Source: Mycoplasma haemofelis str. Langford 1 | GTDB taxonomy: Bacteria; Bacillota_I; Bacilli_A; Mycoplasmatales; Mycoplasmoidaceae | Assembly (NCBI RefSeq): GCF_000200735.1 | Contig: NC_014970.1 | Location: 682,001 to 746,000 of the forward strand | Length of the DNA stretch: 64,000 nt | Reading direction: 5' to 3' | Shown here: piece by piece, positions 11,031-21,420 of the stretch | How positions within the stretch are numbered: position 1 is the first letter of the stretch | How the letters are laid out: each line of letters starts with the position of its first letter | Notes under the pieces: model-generated | What the model was told of the DNA's origin: nothing | The model's database searches: none | The model's input: the letters and a program-made list of their open reading frames with translations, nothing else | Program-made: the position numbers and the translations under genes

Positions 11031-11897
11031 CTAAACGCAACGCTTTTTAACCTTATTCAAGTGATCGTTGTAATTGCCAGACAGAGAATGTATCTCCTTA
11101 CCTACTTCAGTATTACACCAAGTATTTAAAGCTGTTCCTCCTGCTTCATCAGTAGAAATAGCTGGATCACCTGAAGGGGAGATATCGTTGCTTAAATCGG
11201 TATCAGCAGTTCCTCCTCTAAGGCTCTTATATTTATTAGTTCACCCTTCAGAAGAAGCAATTAAACTCAATCCAGAATTTTTCAAGACCTCCCCAATATT
11301 CTTGGCTGGAGTAGTACATCTAGCCTTTGCCTTATCTTGGGGAGAGTTAGCTGGTTTCTTAAATTCTTCTACACATCAAGCCTTAACCTTCTTGCCATCC
11401 TCCGTCTCCGACCCTTTAGTAGCCTCTATCTCTGATTTGAAAGTACTATCTTGCTCCAACATCTTGTAAACACTCTTAAATTCATTCTCGGATAAAGCCG
11501 TTTCAAACTCATCAATTAATAACCTCTCTTCTAAATTCTTGGGGGTGGGTTGAAGACATCAAAGCTTTGCTTTAGATAATAAATCCTCATACTTCTCATC
11601 CTTAACTGAAGTACTTAATACACTTCCGCACTTCTCCTTAAGCTTGGCTCCAGATATCTTTCTATCATCGGACTTCCCTATTCCTAGGAAAGTAAAAAAG
11701 GCATCGTTATCCTTATTAGACATAGCAATAACCTTTCAAGAACCAACAGAGTCAGCATTCACAACCGTCAATCCTTTACTTACTAAAACATCTTTAACAT
11801 TTTGGGGTTGAAAGCTCTTGTAAGCCAAAAACCCACCAGTTGAAACTCCTCCAACCGCAGCAGTTCCTAGAAGTCCTTTAAGTAATGGAGAACTCAT
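11031..11897 (-). CDS. Family B multi-WC protein, D-linked subtype
   Basis: Encodes 288 aa and pairs with the gene at 7094: both share the MSSxLxKG anchor, the TVxNxxSVGxWKVIAMxNKDND block and QPTPKNLEE. WC modules: AKLWCLQPTPKN, VKAWCVEEFKK, KARCTTPAKN, LNTWCNTEV; terminal KKRCV. It stops at a TAG after RCV, earlier than the RCATVKL of its paralog. The ATG overlaps the previous TAA by one base. Function unknown. Confidence 0.85.
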
Positions 11898-12757
11898 TAT
11901 TTCCTAACGAAACATCTATTTTTAATCTTCTCTAAATCCCCTTGCAACGAATGTATCTGAGAAGTCTTTAGATGCTTTCCTTCACACCAAGCTTTCAGTT
12001 TAGCTCCATCAGTCCCAGATGCAGATGCTATATCGGAAGATAAACTAGAATCCTTATTAGGAGTATTTAGGGAAGAGAATTTAGAATCCCATCCTCCCTC
12101 TTCCACTGACTTAAATCCTTGTGTATCCATAAAGTCGCTCAGATTAGCAATTGGCTTAGCGCATCATGCCTTTGCATTTTTCAAATCATCTCCCTCTGGG
12201 GTCTTTAACTTAATATCCTCGCACCAAGTCTTAACATTAGTCTTGGCCGTTTCTAACTCGGTACTCTTCGTAAATGTATCTACTTTACTCTTTACAGCCG
12301 CAACAAAAGCCTCTGTCTCCTTATTTAAGACAAATAAATTCTTAAAATCATCATCACCAGAAGCGAATTCCCGATCCTCGAAATCAAACTGCATCTCTAT
12401 GGTGGTTAATTCAGGCTTTAAGCATCACTTTTGGGCATCCTTATAAGCAGATTCATATTTCTCATCACTTGCAGATACAGAGAGCAAGTCAGAGCACTTC
12501 TGCTTCAATCTCGGACCTACTTCAGTCTTATTACTTCCAGATACAAAGGCAGAGAAGCCATTCTCATTATGCTTCGCTAAGTAAATAGCTCTTCAAACTC
12601 CGTCCTTATTTACATCCGCAACAGTTTGTCCCTCTCAAACCAAACGACTTCTGACGTCTGTTGGTTCGTTAACATGCTTCCACGCAAAGAATCCTCCTGT
12701 AGCAACTGTTCCGGCAGCTGCAGTTCCAGCTAAACCTTTAAAAGCTAAAGTTCCCAT
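11897..12757 (-). CDS. Family B multi-WC membrane-anchored protein
   Basis: Encodes 286 aa: anchor MGTLAFKGLAGTAAAGTVAT, then EPTDVRSRLVWEGQTVADVNK, GVWRAIYLAKHN, a Cys module to AQKWCLKPELTTIEMQF, VKTWCEDIKLKTPEGDDL, AKAWCAKPIAN, LKAWCEGKHL and the terminal NRCFVRK. First gene of the operon 12757-10380. The minus-strand leader contains AAATTATTGG, resembling AAATTACTGG before the B gene at 15833. Function unknown. Confidence 0.86.
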
Positions 12758-12854
12758 GATTGACGGCGGCTGCCAATAATTTATCCCTTTCTAGAATTAG
12801 TACATTTTCTGTCCCTCCAAATCTAGAAATCTCCGAATCCACCCCCATGTTTCT

Positions 12855-12860
12855 TATAGT
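12855..12860 (+). promoter_or_regulatory. Possible -10 box close to the start codon
   Basis: TATAGT ends 12 bp before the ATG at 12873, in the 115-bp divergent region between a B and a C gene. The related hexamer at 15929 has nearly the same spacing. Predicted by eye only. Confidence 0.35.
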
Positions 12861-12872
12861 TTTGAAGAAGTT

Positions 12873-13496
12873 ATGAGTGCAATAGCAAAAACAGCAGCTG
12901 CTTTGGCAGGAGCAACTGGGGTTGCAGGAGGAGGTGTTCTTGTGCACAAACTGACAAATAAGGATTCCAAAACAAACACCATCTCCAAGAACATCAAATC
13001 TGAATACCTATTAACTTACGATCAAACAGAAAAGTGAAATCACCGAGTTAACCTTCTGAAATCGGCAGAGGAGGGAACTTTATCTAGCAATCTTCTTTCT
13101 AGAAAGAAGGGGAAATCTGATTTCTCTGCCGAGGATCTAAAGCAATGATGTGTGGAAAGCTTGAAATCAGAATTCCTTGGAGCAGGAGATAAGAAGTTTC
13201 AAAACGTAAGGCTTTATTGTGGAATCAATATTGGGGACAGGATTGACGGGACTAAAGTAAGTAGCAGCACACAAGATGGGAATGCGGGATTAAAGACTAA
13301 ATTTAGCAATTTAAAAGGGAAGCAAGAGGGGCAATTAGTCAAAGAGCTCCTTTCTATAAAGGATCAGGCAAATGAAGAAAATCAGTGATTGGGGAGTAAG
13401 GCTTTGAAGGATTAGTGCCTTAAAGCCTTAGATATTCCCTTTGAAGAAGGACTAACTTACAATAACGCTAAAGAGTACTGTGTGATAACGGGCTAA
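12873..13496 (+). pseudogene. Family C paralog truncated by an in-frame TAG
   Basis: The frame from the ATG at 12873 is a normal C gene (anchor MSAIAKTAAALAGATGVAGG, RLYCGINIGDRIDGTKV) until TAG at 13413-13415. At that point every other C protein has the Trp of LK(D/E/N/G)WC. After the TAG the frame continues intact (CLKALDIPFEEG ... NAKEYCVITG) to TAA at 13494-13496. The product would be 180 aa instead of 207, losing the last Cys pair. Either a single-base nonsense change (TGG or TGA to TAG) or a sequencing error; no further decay is visible, so it is recent. Confidence 0.8.
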
Positions 13497-13498
13497 CT

Positions 13499-14125
13499 AT
13501 GAATTTGGCATCTAAGAGTGCAATGGCGCTAGCTGGAGCTTCCGGAGTAGCGGGTGGAGGAGTTTTATTATCTAAGAACTTAAAAGGCTCTTCGGAGCGT
13601 AGAACTATTTCTCAACATATTCAAAAAGAATACCTTCTAACTACTGATACAAAAGACTCAGATAAGTGAAATCAAAGAATCGCCTTACTAAAGAAATCTG
13701 ATGAATCTAAGTTAATAGACTCACTTCTTGCCCTGAAAAAGAAAGATACTACTCTTACTACCAAAGATCTTCAGGATTGATGTGCTGAAAGCTTGAAAGG
13801 GGAATTTAAAGGCTCTGATGACAGTAAATTTCAGAATGTAAGGCTCTACTGCGGCCTTAATATAGGAGATAAGATTACCGGAACTAAAGTGAATAGCAGC
13901 CTGCAGAACTCCGATCCTAAGTTGAAGACAAATGTTGATAAGTTAGCTGGTAAGAAACAGGAGGAACTAGGAGAGAAGCTATTTGCAGTTATAGGTAAAG
14001 CTAATACTCAAGAACCTTGAGCGGGAAATGAGGCTTTAAAGAATTGGTGTGTAGAGACTCTAGAACTAGCTTTTGAAGAAGGATCTAACTATAGTAACGC
14101 CCAACTCTATTGCGTTACTACTTAG
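13499..14125 (+). CDS. Family C membrane-anchored paralog
   Basis: Encodes 208 aa: anchor MNLASKSAMALAGASGVAGG, then RTISQHIQKEYLLTT, DKWNQRIALLKKS, LQDWCAESLKGEFKG, RLYCGLNIGDKITGTKV, LKNWCVETLELAFEE and the tail NAQLYCVTT. It begins two bases after the residual frame of the disrupted C gene and probably shares its transcript. The 3' end overlaps the convergent B gene by 8 bp. Confidence 0.87.
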
Positions 14126-14972
14126 TACAATACTTCCTAACTTTCTCATAGGTACTAAAATAGTCATTTTCGTGTAACTTCTTGGTGAACTTAGATTCAC
14201 ATCAAGTCTTTAACTTATTACCTCCTTCAGAATCCTGTTCTGGAGCTGGAGAAGCACTTATTTCTGACAAGAAAGTTGAATCACTTTTATGCTTAACATA
14301 GCCTTGCTGCCATCCCCCTTCTCCAATCACTACCAATCCATCCTTAACTAACTTCTCTTTAATATCTAAGGGACCTTTAAGGCATCAAGCCTTAGCATTC
14401 CTTAAGTCTACGTCAATAGGAGATTGTTTAATAACCTTGTTACACCAGTCTTTAACCTTTTGGAACCCCGTAGAAACATCAGAAGAAGTCTTTAGATTAC
14501 TATCTCCATTTTTGATGACATCTATAAAATCCTGACTTGATTTATTTAAAGCAAAGGTATTCTTATAGTCATCTTCAGCGGAAGAAAATTCAGAGTCTTC
14601 CAAAAGAAGGGCAATCTCAATTGTTGACTTCTCAGGAACTAAACATCACTTCTTAGCTTCTTGCAAAGCACTTTCATATTCCTTAGAAGAAACACTCACA
14701 TCCAGTAACTTATCACACTTGGACTTAATAAGGGGGGCAGCCTTCTCCTTATCATCGGCAGTAACAAAGGAAGAGAAGCCGCTCTTAGTGCTATTGGCTA
14801 AATAAAGAGCCTTGTAAACTCCTAAAGACTTTGATTCTGCAACAGATAGACCATCTCAAACTAATCTAGATTTAACGTCTGTAGGTTGTTGAGAACGTCA
14901 TGCAAAATATCCCCCAGTTCCAAGAGCCCCAGCACTCCCTAATCCTATTAGCGATCCTTTAACTAAAGACAC
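14118..14972 (-). CDS. Family B multi-WC membrane-anchored protein
   Basis: Encodes 284 aa from GTG (MSLVKGSLIGLGSAGALGTG), the same start codon as its paralog at 17421. Conserved: QQPTDVKSRLVWDGLSVAESK, GVYKALYLANSTKSGF, AKKWCLVPEKSTIE, VKDWCNKVIKQ, AKAWCLKGPLDIKEKL, LKTWCESKFTKKLHE and terminal KKYC-type ending (VRKYCTK). The KGPLDIKEKL ending marks a B subtype shared with 16561 and 19593. Six bases follow the upstream B gene. Function unknown. Confidence 0.85.
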
Positions 14973-14978
14973 CGAGTA

Positions 14979-15833
14979 CTACTTACTTACAAAACACCTA
15001 GTCTTTGCTTTCTCAAAATCAGTGTTCAAAGAATGTATTTGACTCTCTCCTAACTTCTTATTCGTACATCATTCTTTCAATTTAGTTCCACCATCACTAT
15101 CAGAGGCACTGAGATCGCTTACAGATGATTCATCTTTAGACTTTAAGGAATTAAATTTAGAACTTCATCCTTCTTCGGGAACAGGCTTAAATCCTTGTTT
15201 TTCCATAAAGGCATTAAGGGTCGCATCAGGCTTAGTACATCAAGCCTTTGCATTTCTTAAGTCCTCTCCCGAAGGAGCTTTTGCCTTCATATCATTACAT
15301 CAAGATTCAATATTGCTCTTAGCAGTACTAGCATCCAAAGTATTGGCAAAGCTGGATGTCTTACTCTTTACCGCATCCACAAATGCTTGGGTGCCCTTGT
15401 ACAAGGTAAACAGATTCTTAAAGTCATCGTCACCAGAAGCAAAAGCTCTATCTTCAAAGTCAAACTGCATCTCAATGGTTGTTAATTCAGGCTTTAAGCA
15501 TCACTTTTGAGCATCCTTATAGGAAGATTCATAGTTCTTATCATCAACAGATACAGAAAGTAAATCAGAACACTTCTTCTTCAACTTAGGGCCTACATCT
15601 TCCTTGCTGCTTCCAGAAACGAAGTTAGAGAATCCACTTTCCTTGTTCTTAGCCAAATAGATAGCCCTCCAAACTCCATCCTTCTTTACATCAGCAACGG
15701 TATACCCTTCCCACACTAAACGACTCTTAACATCCGTAGGTTTATTAATATGGTTGAAAGCTAAGAAGCCTCCGGTAGCTACTGTTCCTGTAGCAGCAGT
15801 TCCAACTAATCCTTTAAAAAGTGCAGATGCCAT
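14979..15833 (-). CDS. Family B multi-WC membrane-anchored protein
   Basis: Encodes 284 aa: anchor MASALFKGLVGTAATGTVAT, then KPTDVKSRLVWEGYTVADVKK, GVWRAIYLAKNKESGFSNF, AQKWCLKPELTTIEMQF, a WCND/MKAKAPSGEDL segment, AKAWCTKPDATL and terminal TRCFVSK. Within each cassette this subtype is the promoter-proximal B gene, followed by the LVKGSLIGLG subtype. Divergent from the C gene at 15946 across 112 bp. Confidence 0.86.
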
Positions 15834-15928
15834 GAGTAAGGGTCAAAACCAGTAATTTATTGTTCCTAGAGGCCAATATATTTTTGATCCCTAAATCCTA
15901 GAAATCTCTAAGCGCATTCGTGATTTCC

Positions 15929-15934
15929 TATAGC
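15929..15934 (+). promoter_or_regulatory. Possible -10 box close to the start codon
   Basis: TATAGC ends 11 bp before the ATG at 15946. The surrounding stretch (CTAGAAATCTC...TATAG) resembles the leader of the C gene at 12873, which suggests these divergent regions were copied together with the genes. Confidence 0.35.
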
Positions 15935-15945
15935 TTTTAGAGATC

Positions 15946-16560
15946 ATGAATGCCATTGGAAAAGCTGCAGCTGCTTTAGCTGGAGTGGGGGGAGTTGCTG
16001 GTGGAGGAATCTTGACTCATAAATTAACAAGCACAAATCCTGATACTATTGCCCACCATATTAAATCTGAGCATCTATTAACTAATACCCATGAAAGCCA
16101 ATGAACACATAGAGTTAATCTACTTAAGAATGCAAATGAAGATAACTTGGTATCTGAATTACTACCTTTAAAAAAGAAGGGGGAAGGGCTTAAAGTTCAA
16201 GATCTACAAGGCTGGTGTTCCAGTTCCTTAAAAAAGGAATTTAAAGGAACTGCTGACAAGAATTTTCTGAACGTGAAGCTCTATTGTGGATTGAATATTG
16301 GAGACAAGATTGCGGGAACTAAGGTAGCATCTGGAACAGATTCGGGGAGCGCACAATTAAAAGCTAATGTGGATGCGCTCAAAACCAAGACAGAAGCGGA
16401 TTTAGGAAAGGAGTTATTCGAAATAACAAAGAAAGGCAACGAGAGTACTTCTTGGGAAGGGAATGCGGCTTTGAAGAATTGATGTTTAAAGACTTTGGAC
16501 TTAGCTTTTGAAGAGGGGAAAATCTATGACCAAGCTTCTACCTATTGCGTTCTTAAATAG
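15946..16560 (+). CDS. Family C membrane-anchored paralog
   Basis: Encodes 204 aa: anchor MNAIGKAAAALAGVGGVAGG, then DTIAHHIKSEHLL, SQWTHRVNLLKNA, LQGWCSSSLKKEFKG, KLYCGLNIGDKIAGTKV, LKNWCLKTLDLAFEE and the tail ASTYCVLK. Only one C gene is present in this cassette. The stop TAG directly abuts the stop of the convergent B gene with no gap. Function unknown. Confidence 0.87.
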
Positions 16561-17421
16561 CTAGCCACTAATACAGTACTTCTTCACTTTGTCATAGGTA
16601 TCGGAATAACTGTTATCGTGAAGCTTCATCCCTAACTTCTCGGTACATCAAGTTTGTAGTTTAGTCCCACCAGCAGAGTCCTCTATCGTTGATGGAGAAG
16701 TGGCAGATATAGTCTGTAAGAAAGTTTGATCCGACTTATGCTTTGTAAATCCTTGAGTTCACTTCCCATCTCCCCAAACAGCCAACCCTTCCTTCGCTAA
16801 CTTCTCCTTAATATCTAAAGAGCCTTTAAGACACCAAACTCTAGCATTCTTTAGAACTTCATCTTTAGGAGCCTGTTTCATCACTTCTTCACATCAGGAC
16901 TTTAACTTAGGTAATCCAGTATCGGGAGTAGAAGTAGTTGTCAGGCTATTATCTCCTTTCTTGATTAAATCTATGAAAGACTGATTGGATTTATGGGAGG
17001 CAAAGATATTCTTGTAATCATCATCTGAAGATGAAAACTCAGCATCCTCAAGAAGTAAACTAATTTCAATAGTTGTCCTGCCAGGAACTAAACATCACTT
17101 CTTGGCTTCTTCCAAAGACTTCTCATATTCCTCGGAAGAAGCACTCACACTAAGTAACTTATTACACTGTGCTCTTAAAAGTGGAGCTGCCTCTTCCTTA
17201 GTGGAAGCAGTAACGAATGAGGAGAATCCAGTCTTAGTGCTATTCGCTACATAGATAGCCTTATAAACTCCTAAAGACTTTGATTCAGCAACAGATAAAC
17301 CATCCCAAACTAATTGAGATTTAACATCTGTAGGTTGTTGTGAGCGGAAAGCAAAATACCCTCCAGTTCCAACAGCTCCTACTCCCCCTAACCCTATTAA
17401 TGATCCCTTAACTAAAGACAC
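16561..17421 (-). CDS. Family B multi-WC membrane-anchored protein
   Basis: Encodes 286 aa from a GTG that overlaps the upstream TAG (TAGTG). Hallmarks: LVKGSLIGLGGVGAVGTG anchor, QQPTDVKSQLVWDGLSVAESK, GVYKAIYVANSTKTGF, AKKWCLVPGRTTIE, LKSWCEEVMKQ, ARVWCLKGSLDIKEKL, LQTWCTEKLGMKLHD and the tail VKKYCISG. It is the same subtype as the genes at 14118 and 19593. Function unknown. Confidence 0.85.
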
Positions 17422-18284
17422 TACTTACTTACAAAACACCTACTCTTCAACTTTCCTAAATCATCAGTCAAAGAATGTATCTTTGCAGTATCTAAATTCT
17501 TGCCAGTACATCATGTCTTTAACTTGTCAGATCCCTCATTATCTTGGGTAGCTCCAATCTCGCTATTCAAAGAAGAATCTGTTCCTGAGGACTTTAGAGA
17601 TGAGAATTTAGAGCTTCAACCATCTTCAGGAACGGGCTTAAACCCTTGTTTATCCATCAATCCATTTAAAGTTTCGGATGGCTTAGTACATCAAGCATTA
17701 GCTCTCTTCAAATCATCTCCCTTTGGAGCCTTCGACTTCAAAGACTCACATCAAGTCTTAACTTTTCCGTAGGCAGTATCTAAAGAGATAGTGCCACTAA
17801 AGTCGGATGCAGACGTCTTTACAGCATTCACAAAATCCTCAGATCCCTTATTAAGAGCAAATAAGTTCTTGAAATCATCATCTCCGGCAGCAAACTCCCT
17901 ATCTTCAAAGTCAAACTGCATCTCTATTGTTGTTAACTCTGGTCTTAAACATCACTTCTTAGCCTTCTTATAAGAGTCCTCATATCGCGAATCGCTAGCA
18001 GATACCTTTAATAAGGAAGAGCACTCTTGCTTTAGCTTAGAACCAACTTCTGACTTACTACTTCCAGAGACAAAGGAAGAGAAACCCTCCCCATCCTTCT
18101 TTGCCAAATAAATAGCTCTTCAGACTCCATCTCTATTCACATCAGCAACTGTATGGCCTTCTCAAACTAATCGACTCTTAACATCTGTAGGTTTGTTGGC
18201 ATTTTGTAGAGCCAAAAATCCTCCAGTAGCAACAGTGCCTGTTGCGGCGGCTCCTGCCAGACCTTTAAAAAATAGAGATTTCAT
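17421..18284 (-). CDS. Family B multi-WC membrane-anchored protein
   Basis: Encodes 287 aa: anchor MKSLFFKGLAGAAATGTVAT, then KPTDVKSRLVWEGHTVADVNR, GVWRAIYLAKKDGEGFSSF, AKKWCLRPELTTIEMQF, VKTWCESLKSKAPKGDDL, ANAWCTKPSETL, LKTWCTGKNL and terminal SRCFVSK. Promoter-proximal gene of a B-B pair; divergent from the C gene at 18395 across 110 bp. Function unknown. Confidence 0.86.
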
Positions 18285-18380
18285 TTACTAGGGACAAGCC
18301 CACTAGTCTATTGCCTCTGTAAGGGCAATATATTTTCCTTTTTGGGCTTTAGAAAACCCCAAACTTACTATCTATTTTCT

Positions 18381-18386
18381 TGTAGT
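18381..18386 (+). promoter_or_regulatory. Possible weak -10 box close to the start codon
   Basis: TGTAGT ends 8 bp before the ATG at 18395, the same position occupied by TATAGT or TATAGC before other C genes. It is a poor match to TATAAT and is listed mainly because of the conserved placement. Confidence 0.25.
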
Positions 18387-18394
18387 CTAGGGTT

Positions 18395-19009
18395 ATGAAT
18401 GTAGCTACGAAAGCCTCTATAGCTCTAGCGGGAACTGCTGGAGCAACTGGAGGGGGTGTATTTATGCACAAGTTAATAAATAGAAACACCATATCTAAGA
18501 ACATAAATCCAAACCATCTACTTAAAGCCAATGACGCTGATAAATGGTCTCATAGAGTCCAATTGTTAAAAACTGCTTCTGAAGAGGCTCTATCTAAGGA
18601 TCTTCTTTCTAAGAAAAATAAGAAATTTGATTTCTCTTCGGACGATTTGAAAAAGTGGTGTTTTGAAAGCTTAGAAACTGACTTCCTTGGCAAAGAAGAC
18701 AAGAAATTCCAAAACGTGGTTCTTTATTGTGGAATCAATATGGGAGACAAGATTACAGGAACTAAGGTAGATTCAAGCACAGAAACTAGCAATGCTAAGT
18801 TGGGAGAGAATTTCACAAAGTTAAAGAATAAGACCCAAGACCAACTGATCAGCGAATTGTTCTCCATTAAAGATCAAGAAAACTCTAGCTCCACTTGAGC
18901 TGGAGGAAAAGCATTGAAGGAGTGGTGTATAAAAGCCCTAAATGTGCCCTTTGAAGAAGGTCTAACCTTCGACAATGCTAAAGATTACTGTGTAATTACT
19001 AATCCTTAA
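18395..19009 (+). CDS. Family C membrane-anchored paralog
   Basis: Encodes 204 aa: anchor MNVATKASIALAGTAGATGG, then NTISKNINPNHLL, DKWSHRVQLLKTA, LKKWCFESLETDFLG, VLYCGINMGDKITGTKV, LKEWCIKALNVPFEE and the tail TFDNAKDYCVITNP. It belongs with the MPFE/VPFE C subgroup that occupies the first position of two-gene C pairs. Two bases before the next gene. Function unknown. Confidence 0.87.
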
Positions 19010-19011
19010 TT

Positions 19012-19596
19012 GTGAATCTAGCAAGCAAAGGGGCATGTGCTTTGGCTGGAGCAACGGGATTAGCTGGCGGGGGAGTTTTAATATCTAAGAATTTAAATCC
19101 ATCATCAGATACCATCTCCAAGCACATTAAATCCGAATATCTATTAACTGCTTCCCACAATAGCCAATGGGCTCATAGGGTAGATCTTCTTAAGAAGTCC
19201 AATGACGCTAACTTAAAGAGCCAATTACTTACTGCTACTGATCTTCAGAATTGGTGTACTAAGAGCTTAAAAGAAGAATTCAAAGGAGCACAAGATAGCC
19301 ACTTTCTAAATGTAAGGCTCTACTGTGGTCTTAATATTGGGGACAAGATTACTGGAAATAGAATTACTACCCTTCAAAAGGAGGATGCCAAATTAAAAGC
19401 TAATGTGGATAAACTAGCCCAGAAACAAAAGGATGAGTTGGGATCAGAACTATCTGCAATAAAAGATAAAAGTAACGCTACTCCCAATTGGGAAGGGAAT
19501 GAAGCTTTAAAAGGATGATGTCTGAAGACCTTGGATTTAGCTTTTGAGGAAGGGTCTAATTATGAAAATGCCGAGCTATACTGTGTAACTACCTAG
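19012..19596 (+). CDS. Family C membrane-anchored paralog, GTG start
   Basis: Encodes 194 aa from GTG; the start is fixed by alignment to the MNLASKSAMALAG start of the copy at 13499. Hallmarks: DTISKHIKSEYLL, SQWAHRVDLLKKS, LQNWCTKSLKEEFKG, RLYCGLNIGDKITGNRI, LKGWCLKTLDLAFEE and the tail NAELYCVTT. It is the shortest intact C gene, missing about ten residues between the LLKKS and LQNWC blocks. Confidence 0.86.
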
Positions 19597-20456
19597 TTAC
19601 TAACGCAATACTTCTTAACTTTATTATAGGTATCGGGATAGTTGCTACTCTCGTAAAGCTTTCCGTCCAACTTCCCAGTACATCAAGTCTTCAGCTTCTC
19701 CCCTCCTTGGGTTTCATCTAACTGAGGTTGAGAATTTTCCCCTATATCTGTCAAGAAATTGGATTCTTCTTTATGCTGCTTGAAACCTTGCTTCCAACCA
19801 TCTCCGTCGCGCATCTTCAATCCATCTTTTTCTAACTTCTCTTTAATACTCAAAGGCCCTTTAAGACACCAAGCCTTAGCATTCTTAAGATCGGGATTAT
19901 TCACTGGTTTCTTAAGAGTTGCCTCGCATCAAGTCTTTACTTTAGAGAAATCAGAATCTACAGTCAAGGAAGATGCTCCAGATTCGCCTTTAACCGCACT
20001 CACAAAACTCTGATCATCCTTGTTTAAAGCCAAAACACTCTTGTAATCATCATCAGACGATGAGAGTTCAGCATCTTCAAGATGAAGACTAATTTCAATG
20101 GTTGTTCTTTCGGGAACTAAACATCACTTCTTAGCTTCTTCAAGAGACTTCTCATATTTGTCCGAAGAAACACTTACTCTAAGTAATTCATCACACTTAG
20201 TCTTCAAAAGAGGGGCTGCCGAATTCTTATCATTGGCAGTAATGAATGATGAGAAGCCATCCTTAGAGTGATTAGCTAAATAAAGAGCCTTATAAACTCC
20301 TAAAGACTGACTATCTGCTACAGATAATCCATCTCAAACTAGTCTAGATTTAACATCTGTAGGTTGTTGAGATCTAAAAGCTAGATATCCTCCAGTCCCA
20401 AGAGCTCCCGCTCCCCCTAATCCTATTAATGATCCTTTAGCTAGAGAAATCCCCAT
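19593..20456 (-). CDS. Family B multi-WC membrane-anchored protein
   Basis: Encodes 287 aa: anchor MGISLAKGSLIGLGGAGALG, QQPTDVKSRLVWDGLSVADSQ, GVYKALYLANHSKDGFSSF, AKKWCLVPERTTIE, VKTWCEATLKKPVN, AKAWCLKGPLSIKEKL, LKTWCTGKLDGKLYE and the tail VKKYCVSN. The stop overlaps the convergent C gene by 4 bp and the ATG overlaps the upstream TAA. Function unknown. Confidence 0.85.
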
Positions 20457-21286
20457 TACTTAGAACAACGAGTTTTTGATAATTCGAAGTTGGTTGGATA
20501 GACACCGTCATCGTGGAGCTTCTTAGCATACTCAGTAGTACATCAAGTTTTTAACTTAGAGCCTTCTGATGCCTTATCCACAGCGGATCCAGTAGAAACC
20601 CCAATAGCAGTTAAGAAAGCACTCTCTCCCTTTAGCTTTTCATACTTATCAGCCCATCCAGCAGTATCGCTCTCCCCAATAAGAACAATTCCATCTTCAA
20701 CTAACTTAGCCTTCACATCCCGAGGAGGCTTAGTGCATCAATTCTTTATATTGGAGTAAGAAGGATCCTCAGCCGAGACTGACATCTTGCCGGAGCAGTA
20801 AGTTTCTATCTTTGTCTTAGCATCTGTCTTATTGGAATTCTTAGTGAAGTCAGATCCGCCTCCTTTTATGGCATTTATAAAACCCTCATCTTCCTTGTAC
20901 AGAACAAAAAGATTCTGTCTATCGTCATCATCTGAGGCCAATTCCTTCTCATCTAAATAAAGCCTTGCTTCAATTGTCTTAGGAGTTGGAACCACGCATC
21001 ACTCCTCAATTAGATCTTTGGAATTATCCTTAACCAGCTGTTTACACTTATCTCTTATGGAAACGGAAGCAGTGTCTACTGCTTCTGATCCAGTTAGAGA
21101 AAAGGTAGATTTAAAATTAGCGTCCTCTTTGTGGGTTAAAAATATTGCCTTCCAAACTCCCTTCTTATTGAAATCTGCAGTTGTTATCTGCTTATCCGGA
21201 GAGAGTAGAGGCTTTGCAACAAAATAAGCTCCTCCACAACCACCCATTGCTCCTGTAGTTGCCAAAAGCTTGCCAGCTGTATTCAT
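20456..21286 (-). CDS. Divergent family B protein
   Basis: Encodes 276 aa. The anchor MNTAGKLLATTGAMGGCGGA carries an internal Cys. The body keeps the B plan in divergent form: ITTADFNKKGVWKAIFLTHKED, a Cys-to-WC module ending LIEEWCVVPTPKTIEARL, an IETYCSGK where others have WC, KNWCTKPPRDVKAKL, LKTWCTTEYAKKLHD and a terminal TRCSK. It is the outermost B gene of the cassette array and borders the transposase-like remnant. Confidence 0.82.
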
Positions 21287-21420
21287 TTATTAAGTGAGAA
21301 AGGGGGCAGAGAACCTAGATAGATTGTCTTTCTATGTGCAATGTTTTTGGCTGGCCTTTTAATTGGTAATATAAGATTGAGAGCTATTCCCCTTGGGGAA
21401 TGATGAAGTAGTGGGAATTA

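Noticed and set aside
11074-11469. 131-codon plus-strand frame
   Set aside because: It is the antisense shadow of the B gene at 11031-11897, whose WC modules are all in frame on the minus strand.
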